A stretch of DNA of 64,000 nt from Plumapathes pennacea. Taxonomy: Eukaryota; Cnidaria; Anthozoa; Antipatharia; Myriopathidae. Both the position numbers and the translations under genes were made by a program. Below the pieces are notes generated by a model. That model was given only the letters and a program-made list of their open reading frames with translations, was not told where the DNA came from and searched no databases. The stretch covers positions 379,501-443,500 of the forward strand of contig OZ038471.1 in NCBI GenBank assembly GCA_964036295.1, given 5' to 3'. Positions 36,101 to 46,762 of the stretch are shown piece by piece (within the stretch, counting starts at the first letter, position 1; every line of letters begins with the position of its first letter).

Positions 36101-38692
36101 ATTCCAAATTCCAAACCATAAATATCACAAAAAGAAAAACTTTGTTGTCTCCATTCAGTGTTAAATGTCGCTGTTGCTGTGCCAAATATCAGGTTCTTGA
36201 GGGACTGAGGAGAGAAAAGGAACCCACATATCATGGGGTAAGCCAGTATATCACAAAGTCTTATTATCACTGCAAATTTTTTTGAGTTCGGTGTAACTCA
36301 CCATTGCTATCTCCAAAGATATTGGTTTGCTTTCGCAGTCCACAGAAACTGCTTTAGTTGGACCTAATTGACAAACAAAGATATTTACAATTTTGCATTA
36401 ATATTGGCATGATTTCACTACTGTATAAAATTTGAGTTACTCCAGAAAGAGAAGGAGCAGAAACTTGACTTGAGGTTTCTCATCACTTCAACAAACCCAC
36501 CCAATGAAAGCTGTCCAATCTCTTGGTCCAGATCTTCATCAATGTCCTCAAACACAAGTTCATCATTATTTATCTGTGAGAAATAGTGAAGATGAATAAT
36601 AGAAGCATGATTAAATGAGCTTAAATATACAATGTAGTATGAATAGGCACAGAAATAGTGTTATATTTAATGGTCATGTTAATACCTCTGGCTTTGATGA
36701 TGACTTTGACGATGAGCCAGCCCAGTTCCTGATACAAATAGGAAAAACACTGAGCACTAAAAACATACCACTTGATGATAGCAGCTTGGTAACCACACAG
36801 TCAATCTGTGAACTATTTATTTTATATAAAGGTTTTTCATTTAAACTATTTTATCCTTAATTATTCATACCTGGGTTCTCTGTGTTGTGGCATTGTTCTT
36901 GATGGTTTTGGGGATAATTCATCATTCCTGTGAAGAGAAGAAAGCAGTAGATTTTGAATAAATGTCAAACTTCATATACAATCATGTAATTACAAAAACC
37001 TGTGGGAAAGCTGTGTAAATCTGACTTGGCTTTTGTTGTATCTATTAATTAATCTTAATACCACATTAAAAGAAATTGTTTTGTAATCAGCAAACTTTTC
37101 ATTCATCTGATGAAAGAGTTAAAGCAGAAGTAACTAGGCTCGACCCACAGCAGGAATTACTAACATGAATGACATGCTCTTGGCTGCTTGGTTGTGTGCT
37201 GTGTCCACAGACTCCACCTTGTGTTCCAACTCAAGTGACTTGTGCATGTCTGGTACTTCCATGCTCTCTGTTAGATCTTCATCTTCAAAAAAGCTTCCCT
37301 TTCCTAAATCCAAGCTCTGATTAACAACTCTTCCCCTTCCGTGCCGGCCTGTCCGTCCATTTCGCATACCAGCCAAGCCTGAGCTCATAATAGGTCCACC
37401 AAGATTTCGAGTTCTGTTTCTTTGTGATTTAACTCCAGTGTCCTTGACATAGTTTGACTTGCTCAGCAATTTGATGGCATCATGAGAGTCTGTTGATTCA
37501 GTGTCGAGTTTTTGGTAGTTTTGTCCCACATGTTCCTCCCTTTTGTGCTGTTTAATTTCTATCTTTGTCTTCTCCTTGGGTTTTTTAGAATCTTCATTAA
37601 GTCTCTTGAGCAGATCTTCATAGTCACTTTGCTCAGAACTGTTTAGAGTTGTGTGATCACTCTTTGTTGTGACACGTTCAGAATGTGCTGCCCTCTGTGT
37701 CTCTTTTGTGGATGAACTCTTAACTCTAGCAGGTGAGCTTGCACTTTTGTGTGATCTACTGTGGCTCTCAGCAGCTCCTGCACTTATTTGACCTCCCTGC
37801 TCTTTCATGTACTTTACCATAACTTCTAACATTGTACGAAATGGTTCTGGCAGTTCCTAAGAGCAAAGAAGCATTTAGTAAGTGTGTAGACTTGTTATCT
37901 GCTACAACTCTTATCAACCCTTTCACTCCCAAGAGTGATCAACTTCAATTTTCTCCTTCAGTTTCTCCCCCACAATATACCATACAGTGAGGAGAACTTG
38001 GCATTTGACAACTTGCTTAGATGAAAGCTGATTAAACTATCAGCTCTCACTTCAACACTAAATAAATACATTATTTTTCTTCTTAAAAGGCTGGGAGAAT
38101 CTGTATTTTGAACTTGGGAGTTAAAACCCACCTTGTTCTTTTTCATCAGCTTCTCAATATGCATTTCTTTGGCGAGCTGAAGACGATTGCTGATACTGAA
38201 AACAAAAAAGATAAAAATAAAATAAAATAAACTGTAGCCAGCTTTATAAACTAAGAAATGGCAGGTGATCTCTTGCTTGGGTTCAAGCTGGTTTGAAAAC
38301 CAATCCTCATTTGACATACATACATTTTGTAAGGAAGGTTGGGATAACTTAAGCCCTGGACATCTGGGGATCAAATATTTAACTTTCTAAACATCAACAT
38401 AAGCTGATAGTAATTAATTTTCACTTGAAATGATCACATCTAAACAAGATACCTTTGCTCCGTTCTGGGCATTTCTTTGTCAAGAGTTTGCAGGGTTCCT
38501 TTGAGTCCCTGAAAATGCAAAACAAATCAGATCAGTGAATTCAAAAACAACGTTGATTACTAAGATCATTTGAGCATAATCATCACAAATGTTGTAAAGA
38601 ATGCAAAGCAAAAAGTCTCGTGAGGCCTAACAAACCTTTCTGCTGAGATATTCCCTGACAAGGGAGGCCGTAATCGACTCAATCTCGGTCAT
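33136..38692 (-). CDS. MINDY4: MINDY4-type lysine-48 deubiquitinase, complete, 21 exons
   Basis: Cysteine protease of the MINDY family, which trims Lys48-linked ubiquitin chains. Exons in transcript order: 38636-38692, 38453-38508, 38132-38195, 37165-37856, 36871-36927, 36686-36728, 36501-36573, 36302-36363, 36088-36204, 35827-35915, 35601-35702, 35364-35427, 35179-35244, 34865-34935, 34574-34637, 34369-34455, 34192-34266, 33736-33839, 33529-33605, 33319-33391 and 33136-33184, in phase, 713 residues (human MINDY4 about 757). The N-terminal LisH-like segment is [17 protein letters not shown] long Ser/Lys-rich linker follows. The catalytic domain starts near residue 360 with SLKNLIFG, has the catalytic Cys411 in [20 protein letters not shown], His633 in SESHFSIL, and FDLYYYDGL. 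The C-terminus ([10 protein letters not shown], then DWNGSEPIL) matches the human end. The linker exon (37165-37856) uses donor GTTAGT, picked to keep the frame. Confidence 0.92.
37921..38124. mobile_element. Best-preserved copy of the 190-bp dispersed repeat family
   Basis: ACTCCCAAG at 37925 and CTTGGGAGT at 38113-38121 form short terminal inverted repeats. The interior has CAACTTCAATTTTCTCC, ATACCATACAGTGAGGAGA and AGATGAAAGCTGATTAAAC. It lies in a MINDY4 intron. Confidence 0.8.
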
Positions 38693-39285
38693 TGCGTCTG
38701 CTGCTATTTCCTACTGCAGTTGTCTTTACAACAAACAAACATGGAAGCCATTAATAACCGATGCAGCTCGTTTGGATTGAGCCAGGGCCTTCGGTGGACA
38801 GCTATGGATCGATGCTCTAACTGATGTAACTACCAAAAGTACAATTAGCGTTCACATTTTGACAACATAACTGCGAATCAAGAAGAACATCGATGAAAAC
38901 AGCAGCAATTCTCCAAGACAAGACGAACACAAAACTACTTCATGTAAGACGCACATTTTATGCAAAGCCCGCTGCCCAGTAACGCAAGGGGGCGGATAGA
39001 CTATTCTGCGGAATATCGTTGAGACCTAGCTCTCGTCTTATTTTTGGAGCATTTCAAGTGACATTCACCAAATTCTGATTTTGTTTTATTATAAACCTTC
39101 GTCAGTTTGTTTCCGGTGACGCACGTAACAGGATACTAAATCAGGTGTTGCGTATTTCGACATCGATTCGACTTGAGTGTCAGTTTTGTGCCACGTTTCG
39201 GAGAGGTTCTTTGCGAGTCCACTGGTGTTCCTGTGTTCGTCTTGCAACGATCCACTTCATACGGAGTCAACGCTCTGATATCCAG
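38693..39285. promoter_or_regulatory. Head-to-head promoter region, MINDY4 and acyl-CoA synthetase A
   Basis: The MINDY4 start is on the minus strand at 38692. A spliced but non-coding first exon of the + strand gene probably ends at the donor CCAG|GTAAGA (39285|39286). The open frame in that exon begins with GTG and does not join in frame, so it is taken as 5' UTR. Promoter position is inferred from geometry. Confidence 0.5.
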
Positions 39286-39713
39286 GTAAGAGAATTATAT
39301 TCCAAAAACTGGACCAACAACTTTTATACACCGTCCAATTAATTATTATGCAACAAGTGTACAAAATACAGCACACGTGGTGAGACCAAAACTCAATGCA
39401 CGAAAAACCGCTTATTACCTTCCAACAGCCAATATTTGTCTCTTTAAATTTTACTTGTGTCTGCAGCGAAGGTATCGATAATATTCCAACTTGGTGTTCT
39501 CACAAAAGTTGATCGGCTCGATGAAGTTTCGCGCAGGGTTTCGGTCGTGTAAAAAGGCGAAGTGCATAAAAAGAACAGCTGCGTTTAGTAATGAAATGGA
39601 TAAATTATCAACCGCGGCTAAATTTATTGCAGAAAGTTAGTTATTTGAGGGCCGGCGACATGTTGACCTCAAAAGGGGTAGAGTGGGGACTGGGACTGGG
39701 CAGCCGCTTACTC

Positions 39714-39762
39714 TGAGGGGGGTGGGGGGGTGGGGGCGGGGGGGGGGGGGGGGGGGAGTGGG
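39714..39762 (+). repeat. Poly(G) tract with G-quadruplex potential
   Basis: GGGGGGTGGGGGGGTGGGGGCGGG followed by an uninterrupted G run, just upstream of the exon that carries the start codon of acyl-CoA synthetase A. Confidence 0.9.
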
Positions 39763-39844
39763 TGAAGACATAGAGAAATACATATTTTCTCACTAGTGCA
39801 GTCCACAGGAACAGCTCCGACGGTGAAGTTGAACAGAGCTCTGT

Positions 39845-40941
39845 ATGGAAGTTGAAGTGAGTATCATTACTACCATATAAAGCAACAATCAATAATTTAT
39901 TATATGGCACAGATAGTACACATGCTCTGATTGGTAAAGTTAGTTATTTTATAGGTCCATGCAGTTCATATGGGCCACATACTCAGGTACACAGGGTTTC
40001 CTACCCTAGTGTTCTTCCTGTGAAGTCCTGTAACATGACACTGCATTTGTTTCTCAGGGAGAGACTGGGGCCAGGAGGTCCACTTTCAAGGCCGACATTA
40101 TGAGTGACTATGAAGGTGTGACCACCACCTACGGGTTGTTTGTGCATGGACTGGAACTAGGACCGGGTAAGAAAAATGACATACAGGGGTCACAATTACG
40201 CCACATCTTTGTTCTCAGTGTTGTAAACGCAGTGGATATTAGGAGCATTACTGACTTATGTGACATTTCAACAGGTAACCACCCCTGTCTGGGAGTCCGA
40301 GGTGGACCGGAAAATAAATATGTGTGGACCTCATACACGCAGGTACACTCCCCCCTCCCTCCCCTCCCCAACCCCTTTAGAATGTATCAATCTAAAACCC
40401 CTACGTCTGCATACCCTCTTTGATTTCATCAGTCACTAGTCCCAATGTTGCCCATGGTTTGTTTGGCCGTTATTGCTGACTGGTTTTCACCCTGATTGAA
40501 CAGGTTCACGACAGAGCCACTTGTGTTGGCTCGGGTCTAGTCCACCTGGGATGTGATCCATCCCAAAAGACCTTCATTGGGATATATGCTCCGAATTCAA
40601 TAGAAGTAAGAAAAGTCCTTAGATATGTGTTGTCAATCCTCACGTGACACTACTCACCATTCACATGATTGTGATGAGAATGTTCACGTGACGCTACTCA
40701 CATGATCATACATGCGACGAATGTTCACATGATGCTACTCACACGATCATACATGCAACGAGAATGTTCACGTGACACTACTCACACGATCATACACGCG
40801 CCGAGAATGTTCACGTGACACTACTCACACGATCATGCACGCGACGAGAATGTTCACGTGACACTACTCACATGATCATACACGCAACAGGACTGTTCAC
40901 ATGACATTACTGGAATGTTCACGTGATATGCATATGCTCAT

Positions 40942-40974
<33 letters not shown>

Positions 40975-43900
40975 GTTAGTGGGACCTGACAGACTTGGCG
41001 TGCCGGATGTACAACATGATCTCGGTTCCTATTTATGACACTCACGGACCAGACGGCTGTGTTTACATCATAAATCACGGTAAGATAAACGAGCTGCACC
41101 AGAACGCAATAGCTTTGGCATTGTCTAGAGCTAGTTCAGGGCCACTACAATTGCTGCAGTCAATCTGGGCCCGATTGTTCAGAGCACGATTAGGCTACTC
41201 CTGGGTTAGGTCTAAACTTTGTCGTGATTTTTATATTTTCATAATTTTTTTTCTTTTCCTTCTGGCATATGTTGCTTTTCTTTCTGAACAGCCGACATAT
41301 GCACTGTCGTGTGCAACAAGGCCAAACTTCGTTTCCTGTTCGATAACGTGGACAAGTGCGCATGTCTGAAGAACATCGTGAAGATTGGTGAACCAATCAG
41401 CGACAACGAGAGAACTGAAGCAGCCAAGCTGGGACTGAGGCTCCTCTCGTTCGAAGACTTGGAGGTTAGTGACGCCATTGGGACGAATTAGATCTGCAAG
41501 ATAAGATAGTTGTTTTTCTTCTACGTTTCGCAGAGATTTAGTTAGTGTCGTTTTATTTCTTTAGGAAACTGGAGCTAACAGTCCTCACGACAGAAAGGTA
41601 GGCACTTCGTTTTATAGCGTGATAAATGTTTTTTGTTTGTTTGTTTGTTTGTTTGTTTGTTTGTTTGTTTGTTTTTGCAGTACCATCTTACTTTTCTCTC
41701 TTATTATAATTGCATAAAGTATGCCTCGGATAATCATTCAAACCTTTGCGCACATGCAAACAGTGAAGGTTAGTTACATCATCAGCTGTAACTCTGATTT
41801 TCAAACTTTCAGCCTTCCTCTCCCGACGACATTTTCACGATCTGCTACACAAGTGGAACAACAGGTACATAAGATAGTTCTGTGCAATAATGCCCAGGAA
41901 TGAAGCGAATGTAGTATAGATACGGCCTCCAGGTCCACATAGACGGCGCAACGTTGCGCGCATATTGCTCGGTATGATCAGAAGTCGTGTTGGTACTGTT
42001 TCCTCTTTCGTCTTTTCTTGTGATAATGGACGTTCCTGTTGTGAAGTGTGGGCGTGAATTGTTTTTCTGCCTCTAGGTACACCGAAAGGCGTGGTGCTGT
42101 CCAACAGGAACCTGGTAGCTAACGTGGCGGGAGCACTTTACCATTATGAACAGGTGACGCGACAGCAGAGCTAAAGCGACTCACATAAAAAAAAATCTGT
42201 CTCATTCACATATCGAGTGTCTTTCTTTCTGCAGCCTGCAAGCATGTCTACCATCGGCTGCGTGGGTTCACTGCCCACGAGAGCGCCCGCCCACGGAACG
42301 GACGGGAGGGCCTGCATGTGTGTGTGTCTGTCTCACAAATATCGTGTCTTTGTCCCTGCAGTGTGGCATTAAAGTTTCTGTTACCGATGTGGTTATCTCT
42401 TATCTCCCTCTCGCGCACATGTACGAGCGTCTAGTCCGGGTGAGTTGCCTTATTCTCCTTGGCCCAGTTTTTCAAAGCACGATTAGGCTAATCCTGGATT
42501 AGTTCTAAACTTTCTTGTCATTTATAAGCCTGAAAACGTGAAAGTTTTGTCCACAACGACTTTCTTGATAACGTTTTAAGCTGGAACAAGCTTACTAATC
42601 CATCTTCGAACAAAACTCTGTAGTTTATTGGGAGAGAGGTCGAGAGAATGAATTTCGTTAATCCTGGATTAGCTTAATCGACTTCCGAAAAACCGGGCCC
42701 TTGACTTGTTCGATTTACTCTGTTCAAGTGCATGTGCAGATTTTTCCGTTCCGTCTCCAAGATAAAGGAAAAAGAAAACCTTTAGAACACGGCGTCCGCT
42801 GATAAGATACCAGACCTATGGCGCGGACCGTGTTGTGGAAAAAAAACATGTGATACCTTTTCTGTCATTTCAGTCCTTTATGTACGCCCGTGGGGGGTCT
42901 ACTGGGTACTTTGGCGGAGACATGACGAAACTCGTTGAAGACATTCAGGAGCTCAAGTGAGTGAAGCAAGAATATGGCAGACGGTGTCCAGTTGTTCAAA
43001 GCTGGATTTTCGGGAAATCTAGAATTCGTCTTCGTAAAAACGTTTGAAAGCGGGAACGTTTTGAGCTAAAAAAAAGGCTTCTTGTTTAGGACAAGACACA
43101 CCAAGTTTATCCTTTTTTTGACCCAAAACTCCCCTCCCTCCTCTCCCTGATACACCAGGCAGATCAGTTTTGTTCTTTGTCCAGTGTTGGGTAAGTAAAG
43201 CACTTCACAATCTTCATGTGGTCTCTTGTTCTTTTTTCGTTTGCAGACCAACAATCTTCCCGACTGTTCCACGTTTGTTGAACAGGATCTACGACAAGGT
43301 AAGGGGGGATCAGCATTATTTTAAAAAAACAAAAAACAAAAAACAAAAAACAAAAAAATAGAAACAAAAAAGCAAAAAACAAAAAACAGAAGGTTATCTC
43401 AAGATTCAGCATAATCCACATGACGGGAATTACCGCTTTTACCTTACCCAATTCCAGGTTTTCTGTTTACAGTGTCACCAGTTTCACCTACCCTTGGTGC
43501 CAGAGCTTTCTCGCTCTCGGAAGCTCTGAGCCGCGTAGGGCTGGGGGCGAAACCATGGGCGGAGGAGAGCTGGGGGCCCGCGGCCCTACGCGGCCGCGCA
43601 GCTCGGAGCTTCCGAGAGCGAGAAACCTCTGGCACCCAGGGTACAGTTTCGCCAGGCTCTCTTGTTGACATTTGGGACGCAGCGTTCAATTTAAATCCTA
43701 TGTTTGATTGCTACACAGGTCATGGCCGGTGTTTCTCAGCAAAGCCGACTGAAAGCCTGGATGTTTGGGAAAGCTTTGAGGTCAAAAGAAGAGGATGTTA
43801 AGAGGTAACGCTCAGTGAGAAATGTTGAGTACACAACAGTGAGTTAGATGATGATAAGCCAAAGCCGGTGCGGTACATTGGACGTCTGCACGCAGGCTAA

Positions 43901-46762
43901 TTATCAGTGACCACTTTGCTTGTTTTTCCTGCAGAGGTATCATTCGTGGCAATACGCTATGGGACCGGCTAGTATTTGCAAAAATCCAGGTAAATTCAAA
44001 AGCAGTAAAAATTCTTGGAAATTCTTGGAAACTCGTGAAATATTCATTGCACAGTGTGCGTGTATTAATGAGATTAGCAGAGCGCGTAACTAGTTGTATA
44101 TTGTCGCAATTTGTATTCACAAACATATTCGTCAACTCGCAGGGGCTCTTGGGAGGTCGCGTCAGGATTGTCGTGTGTGGGTCGGCCCCAGTCTCCTCCA
44201 AGGTCCTAACGTTCATGAGGTGTTGTCTGGGCGAATGTCGGGTAGGAGCTGTCAATCAAACTCCTGTACTTTTCTAGTCCTTCGGCCCCTCGCCTTCCTT
44301 TCTGGATGTATCCATCTGTCCGTCTGATTATTGCGTTACAACGCGTTAACCCTCCGTGACCACAAAACAAAATAAGACAGAATAAATGACTGGTTGCAGC
44401 AATACTCAACACACTTTTCATTCTCAAAACGGGTACACAAACCAACACTGAATAGCTCTACTGAGACCGTTACTTCATGTAATCCTCTCTTTAGCTCAAT
44501 ATGTGCGCCAACTCATCTTTGTAAGCGTCTGATTTGTTGTCAGATTATGGAGGGTTATGGACAGACAGAGTGTACGGCTTGCGCGACTTCAACACTTCAG
44601 GACACGTCCGCAGGTGATGACAGTTTAAATTCTCTTAACCACACAAAGGAAATATTATGTGAGATATATTGGTAGAATTTATAGTCTAAAGGACTGTTCC
44701 AAGAAATACATTACGTGACAATTTCTGTTCTAAACAGCATTTCCCACGCAGGTCATGTGGGGATACCGCTGCCCTGTAACTTTATCAAGCTTGTGGACTC
44801 GCCGGAGAATAATTGCTACGCCAAAGACAACAAAGGAGAGGTAGAACAATAACAACAACAACAACAACAACAACAACAGAAAGGACGAAAACAACTAAAC
44901 AGTGATAGCGTGGGCACCATACAATAAATAAATTGGCTATTTTTCATTCAAGTCTGTTTCAAAGGAGCAGTTGTATGAACAACAAGAGACAGAACGAACG
45001 AACAGTGATGGCGCGGGTACAATCGATAACTTAGCTTTTGTTCATCCAGGTCTGTTTCAAGGGGGCAGTCGTATTCCAAGGTTACTGGAAAGATCCAGTC
45101 AAGACCGCTGAGGTGTTAGATTCCGACGGCTGGCTCCATTCAGGAGACATCGGCGAGTGGCTTCCGGTAAGGTTCACTGACAACCACGTGACAAAATCAC
45201 GTGGTGACAATCACGTGACAAAACCATGTGGTTAGACTTGGACGACGCTACAGTAAGACTTGTAATACACAAAATGGTTTTGGCCTGGTGAATTCAACTC
45301 TCTTAACTTGCATGGCATAAAAAGGCATTTCATTTCGACTCAGTGTTTCAGCAAAAGTCAGCTTCGGCTCTTAAATTTAGCTTCCCAATCTTCCCCCCTC
45401 AGACCACCGACCTGAAACTCTGATGTGTGTGTGTATCTTTTCTCAGGATGGAACGCTACGAATCATTGATCGTAAGAAGCACATCTTTAAACTCTCTCAG
45501 GTAAGACGGACAAATGTCTAGAAGCTTATCCGAAACAAAAGGCAACAATTCTTTGAAAATTCCATCATGTTTTTCATTGGTTCTCACTTCATATTGGTTT
45601 CTCTTCCTGTTTTGCTTTCTTTGTGTATACACGCACGAAGTCACGTACAATACATGTACGAAAGCACGTGCTCACTTTACGTGTGCAGTCCAAAAGCACA
45701 AGGCTTATCTAGGGAACTTGTGGTCGCTTTTAGAATATCGGTGTAATAATGGCGGCCATTTCGCTACACAGGGGGAGTATGTAGCTCCGGAAAAGATTGA
45801 AAATGTCTACAGCCGGAGTCCTTTTGTGGCTCAAGTGTTTGTGTATGGTGACAGCTACAAGGTGAATAGATTGTACTGTTGTTTTTTACTCCGTTTGAAA
45901 CGAGTCCTGCCACAACTCCTTCTAATGTCTAATATCTAATTTGTTAGTCCCACGTGGTTGGTATTGTAGTCCCGGATGAAGAAGTGCTACTTCATTGGGC
46001 CAAGCAGAGAAGGATCACGGGAAGCTTCACGGAGTTGTGTCAGAGCGAGGTTTGTGTTCGCTTTGCATTCTGGTTTTCTTCCCCGTCGGTCCACGCGCAA
46101 CAGTGGCAATAAAAGGTAATTTAGAGTTAATGATTAACATTTTACTTCAATAACAAACTTCACAGAACGTAAAGAAGGCAGTTCTGGAGGATATGACGCA
46201 AAAAGCCAGTGAAGCTAACCTCAACTCCTTCGAGCAGGTCAGTATGAACAGCAGAGCAGAGCTAAGCGCAAAGACGTTATCCACTAACAGTTACTCACAG
46301 ATCCAGTCACATACCGTAGAGAACTTCGCTACTGTAGCTAGATGAAGGAAACCGCTGGGCAACGTAGCCTGTGGCACGCCCGCGATGAAGTCGTCCTGCG
46401 GTATCCTTCATCTAACTACATTGCACTCCGTCCCCTTCTTTCCCATCGCCTTTACACAATTCAAATAGCGTGACAGCTTCAGGTGATTGTATGATCAAAA
46501 AATCCCATGTCCACTACTCCAGCCCTTGTTGTCTGGCAACCAAATCACTCTCCACTGAACTCGCGATTCTTTTTAGGTGAGAGCAATTCTACTTCATCCG
46601 GAACCTTTCTCTATCGACAATGGTCTGCTTACCCCGACGTTGAAGGCGAAGAGACCGGTGTTGAGAAAATACTTCGAACAAAAACTGCAAGAGCTGTACG
46701 AGAAGACACCAGAACCCGAGCCACGCATGCTCGGTTTTAACAAGGTTCAGTCGCGTCTATAA
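39845..46762 (+). CDS. ACSL: Long-chain acyl-CoA synthetase, copy A, 23 exons, C-terminal Ser-Arg-Leu
   Basis: Activates long-chain fatty acids to acyl-CoA with ATP and CoA. Exons: 39845-39856, 40058-40166, 40275-40342, 40504-40605, 40980-41079, 41292-41464, 41565-41597, 41813-41864, 42077-42153, 42362-42439, 42874-42956, 43247-43298, 43719-43804, 43935-43989, 44143-44241, 44544-44613, 44752-44840, 45050-45166, 45447-45500, 45772-45861, 45948-46049, 46166-46237 and 46577-46762, in phase, 652 residues. It belongs to the ACSL1/5/6 class. Signatures: the AMP-binding [42 protein letters not shown] and [11 protein letters not shown]. The start gives Met-Glu-Val-Glu directly before the conserved ETGARRS block; earlier frames in that exon are stopped. 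So the N-terminal membrane anchor of vertebrate ACSL1/5/6 is missing. The C-terminus extends past the vertebrate end and finishes Val-Gln-Ser-Arg-Leu, a type 1 peroxisomal signal. Tandem paralogue of copy B. Confidence 0.93.
40681..40925. repeat. 43-bp tandem repeat with CACGTGA core, about six copies
   Basis: Units start TGTTCACGTGAC at 40681, 40722 (CACATG), 40765, 40808 and 40851, and a degenerate one near 40893. Each also carries CACAYGATCAT and a CG-rich end. Weaker units extend left to about 40640. Lies in intron 4 of copy A. Confidence 0.9.
40943..40976. repeat. (GTT)n microsatellite
   Basis: A run of GTT units that also forms part of the pyrimidine-rich acceptor region before the exon at 40980. 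Confidence 0.95.
42461..42700. mobile_element. 240-bp MITE in intron 10 of acyl-CoA synthetase A
   Basis: The left end GGCCCAGTTTTTCAAAGC, followed by ATTAGGCTAATCCTGGATTA, is the imperfect reverse complement of the right end TAATCCTGGATTAGCTTAATC followed by CCGAAAAACCGGGCC. A fragment of the same left end is found at 41168-41245 in an upstream intron. No coding capacity. Confidence 0.75.
43322..43391. repeat. (AAAAAC)n low-complexity tract
   Basis: Repeated AAAAAAC units, slightly interrupted, in intron 12 of acyl-CoA synthetase A. Confidence 0.9.
43490..43641. mobile_element. GC-rich palindromic (foldback) element
   Basis: The left arm (43490-43542: TGGTGCCAGAG, TCTCGCTCTCGGAAGCTC, CCGCGTAGGGC) pairs with the right arm (43582-43641: GCCCTACGCGG, GAGCTTCCGAGAGCGAGA, CTCTGGCACC). 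The loop is about 40 bases and G-rich. The whole element is far more GC-rich than its intron. Open frames crossing it on both strands are by-products of the palindrome. Confidence 0.8.
44866..45080 (+). repeat. Tandem duplication of an intron end plus exon start
   Basis: GTCTGTTTCAAAGGAGCAG at about 44952 copies the first bases of the true exon at 45050 (GTCTGTTTCAAGGGGGCAG), about 98 bases apart. The upstream intron sequence (AACAGTGATRGCGYGGG and TTTTCAT/TTGTTCAT) is duplicated too. The first copy has lost the reading frame after the match, so it is a decayed partial exon. Confidence 0.75.
46334..46419. repeat. Short inverted repeat (hairpin)
   Basis: GTAGCTAGATGAAGGAAACCGC and GCGGTATCCTTCATCTAACTAC are near-perfect complements around a 43-base loop in the last intron of acyl-CoA synthetase A. 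Possibly a very small foldback element. Confidence 0.6.

Noticed and set aside
39145..39284. Possible coding first exon of acyl-CoA synthetase A
   Set aside because: The frame begins with GTG and does not join in phase with the 39802-39856 exon, which has stops upstream of its ATG in the needed frame. Treated as 5' UTR.
40681..40925. Regularly spaced repeat resembling a CRISPR array
   Set aside because: The repeats are contiguous with no unique spacers, and the genome is eukaryotic; a plain tandem repeat.
42236..42316. GC-richer segment after a CTGCAG that could be an extra exon of copy A
   Set aside because: Copy B has no counterpart and the ACSL sequence is continuous without it; inserting it would break the conserved block.
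43472..43801. Overlapping open frames on both strands with Arg/Pro/Gly-rich products
   Set aside because: They are produced by the GC-rich palindrome; no splice or family support.
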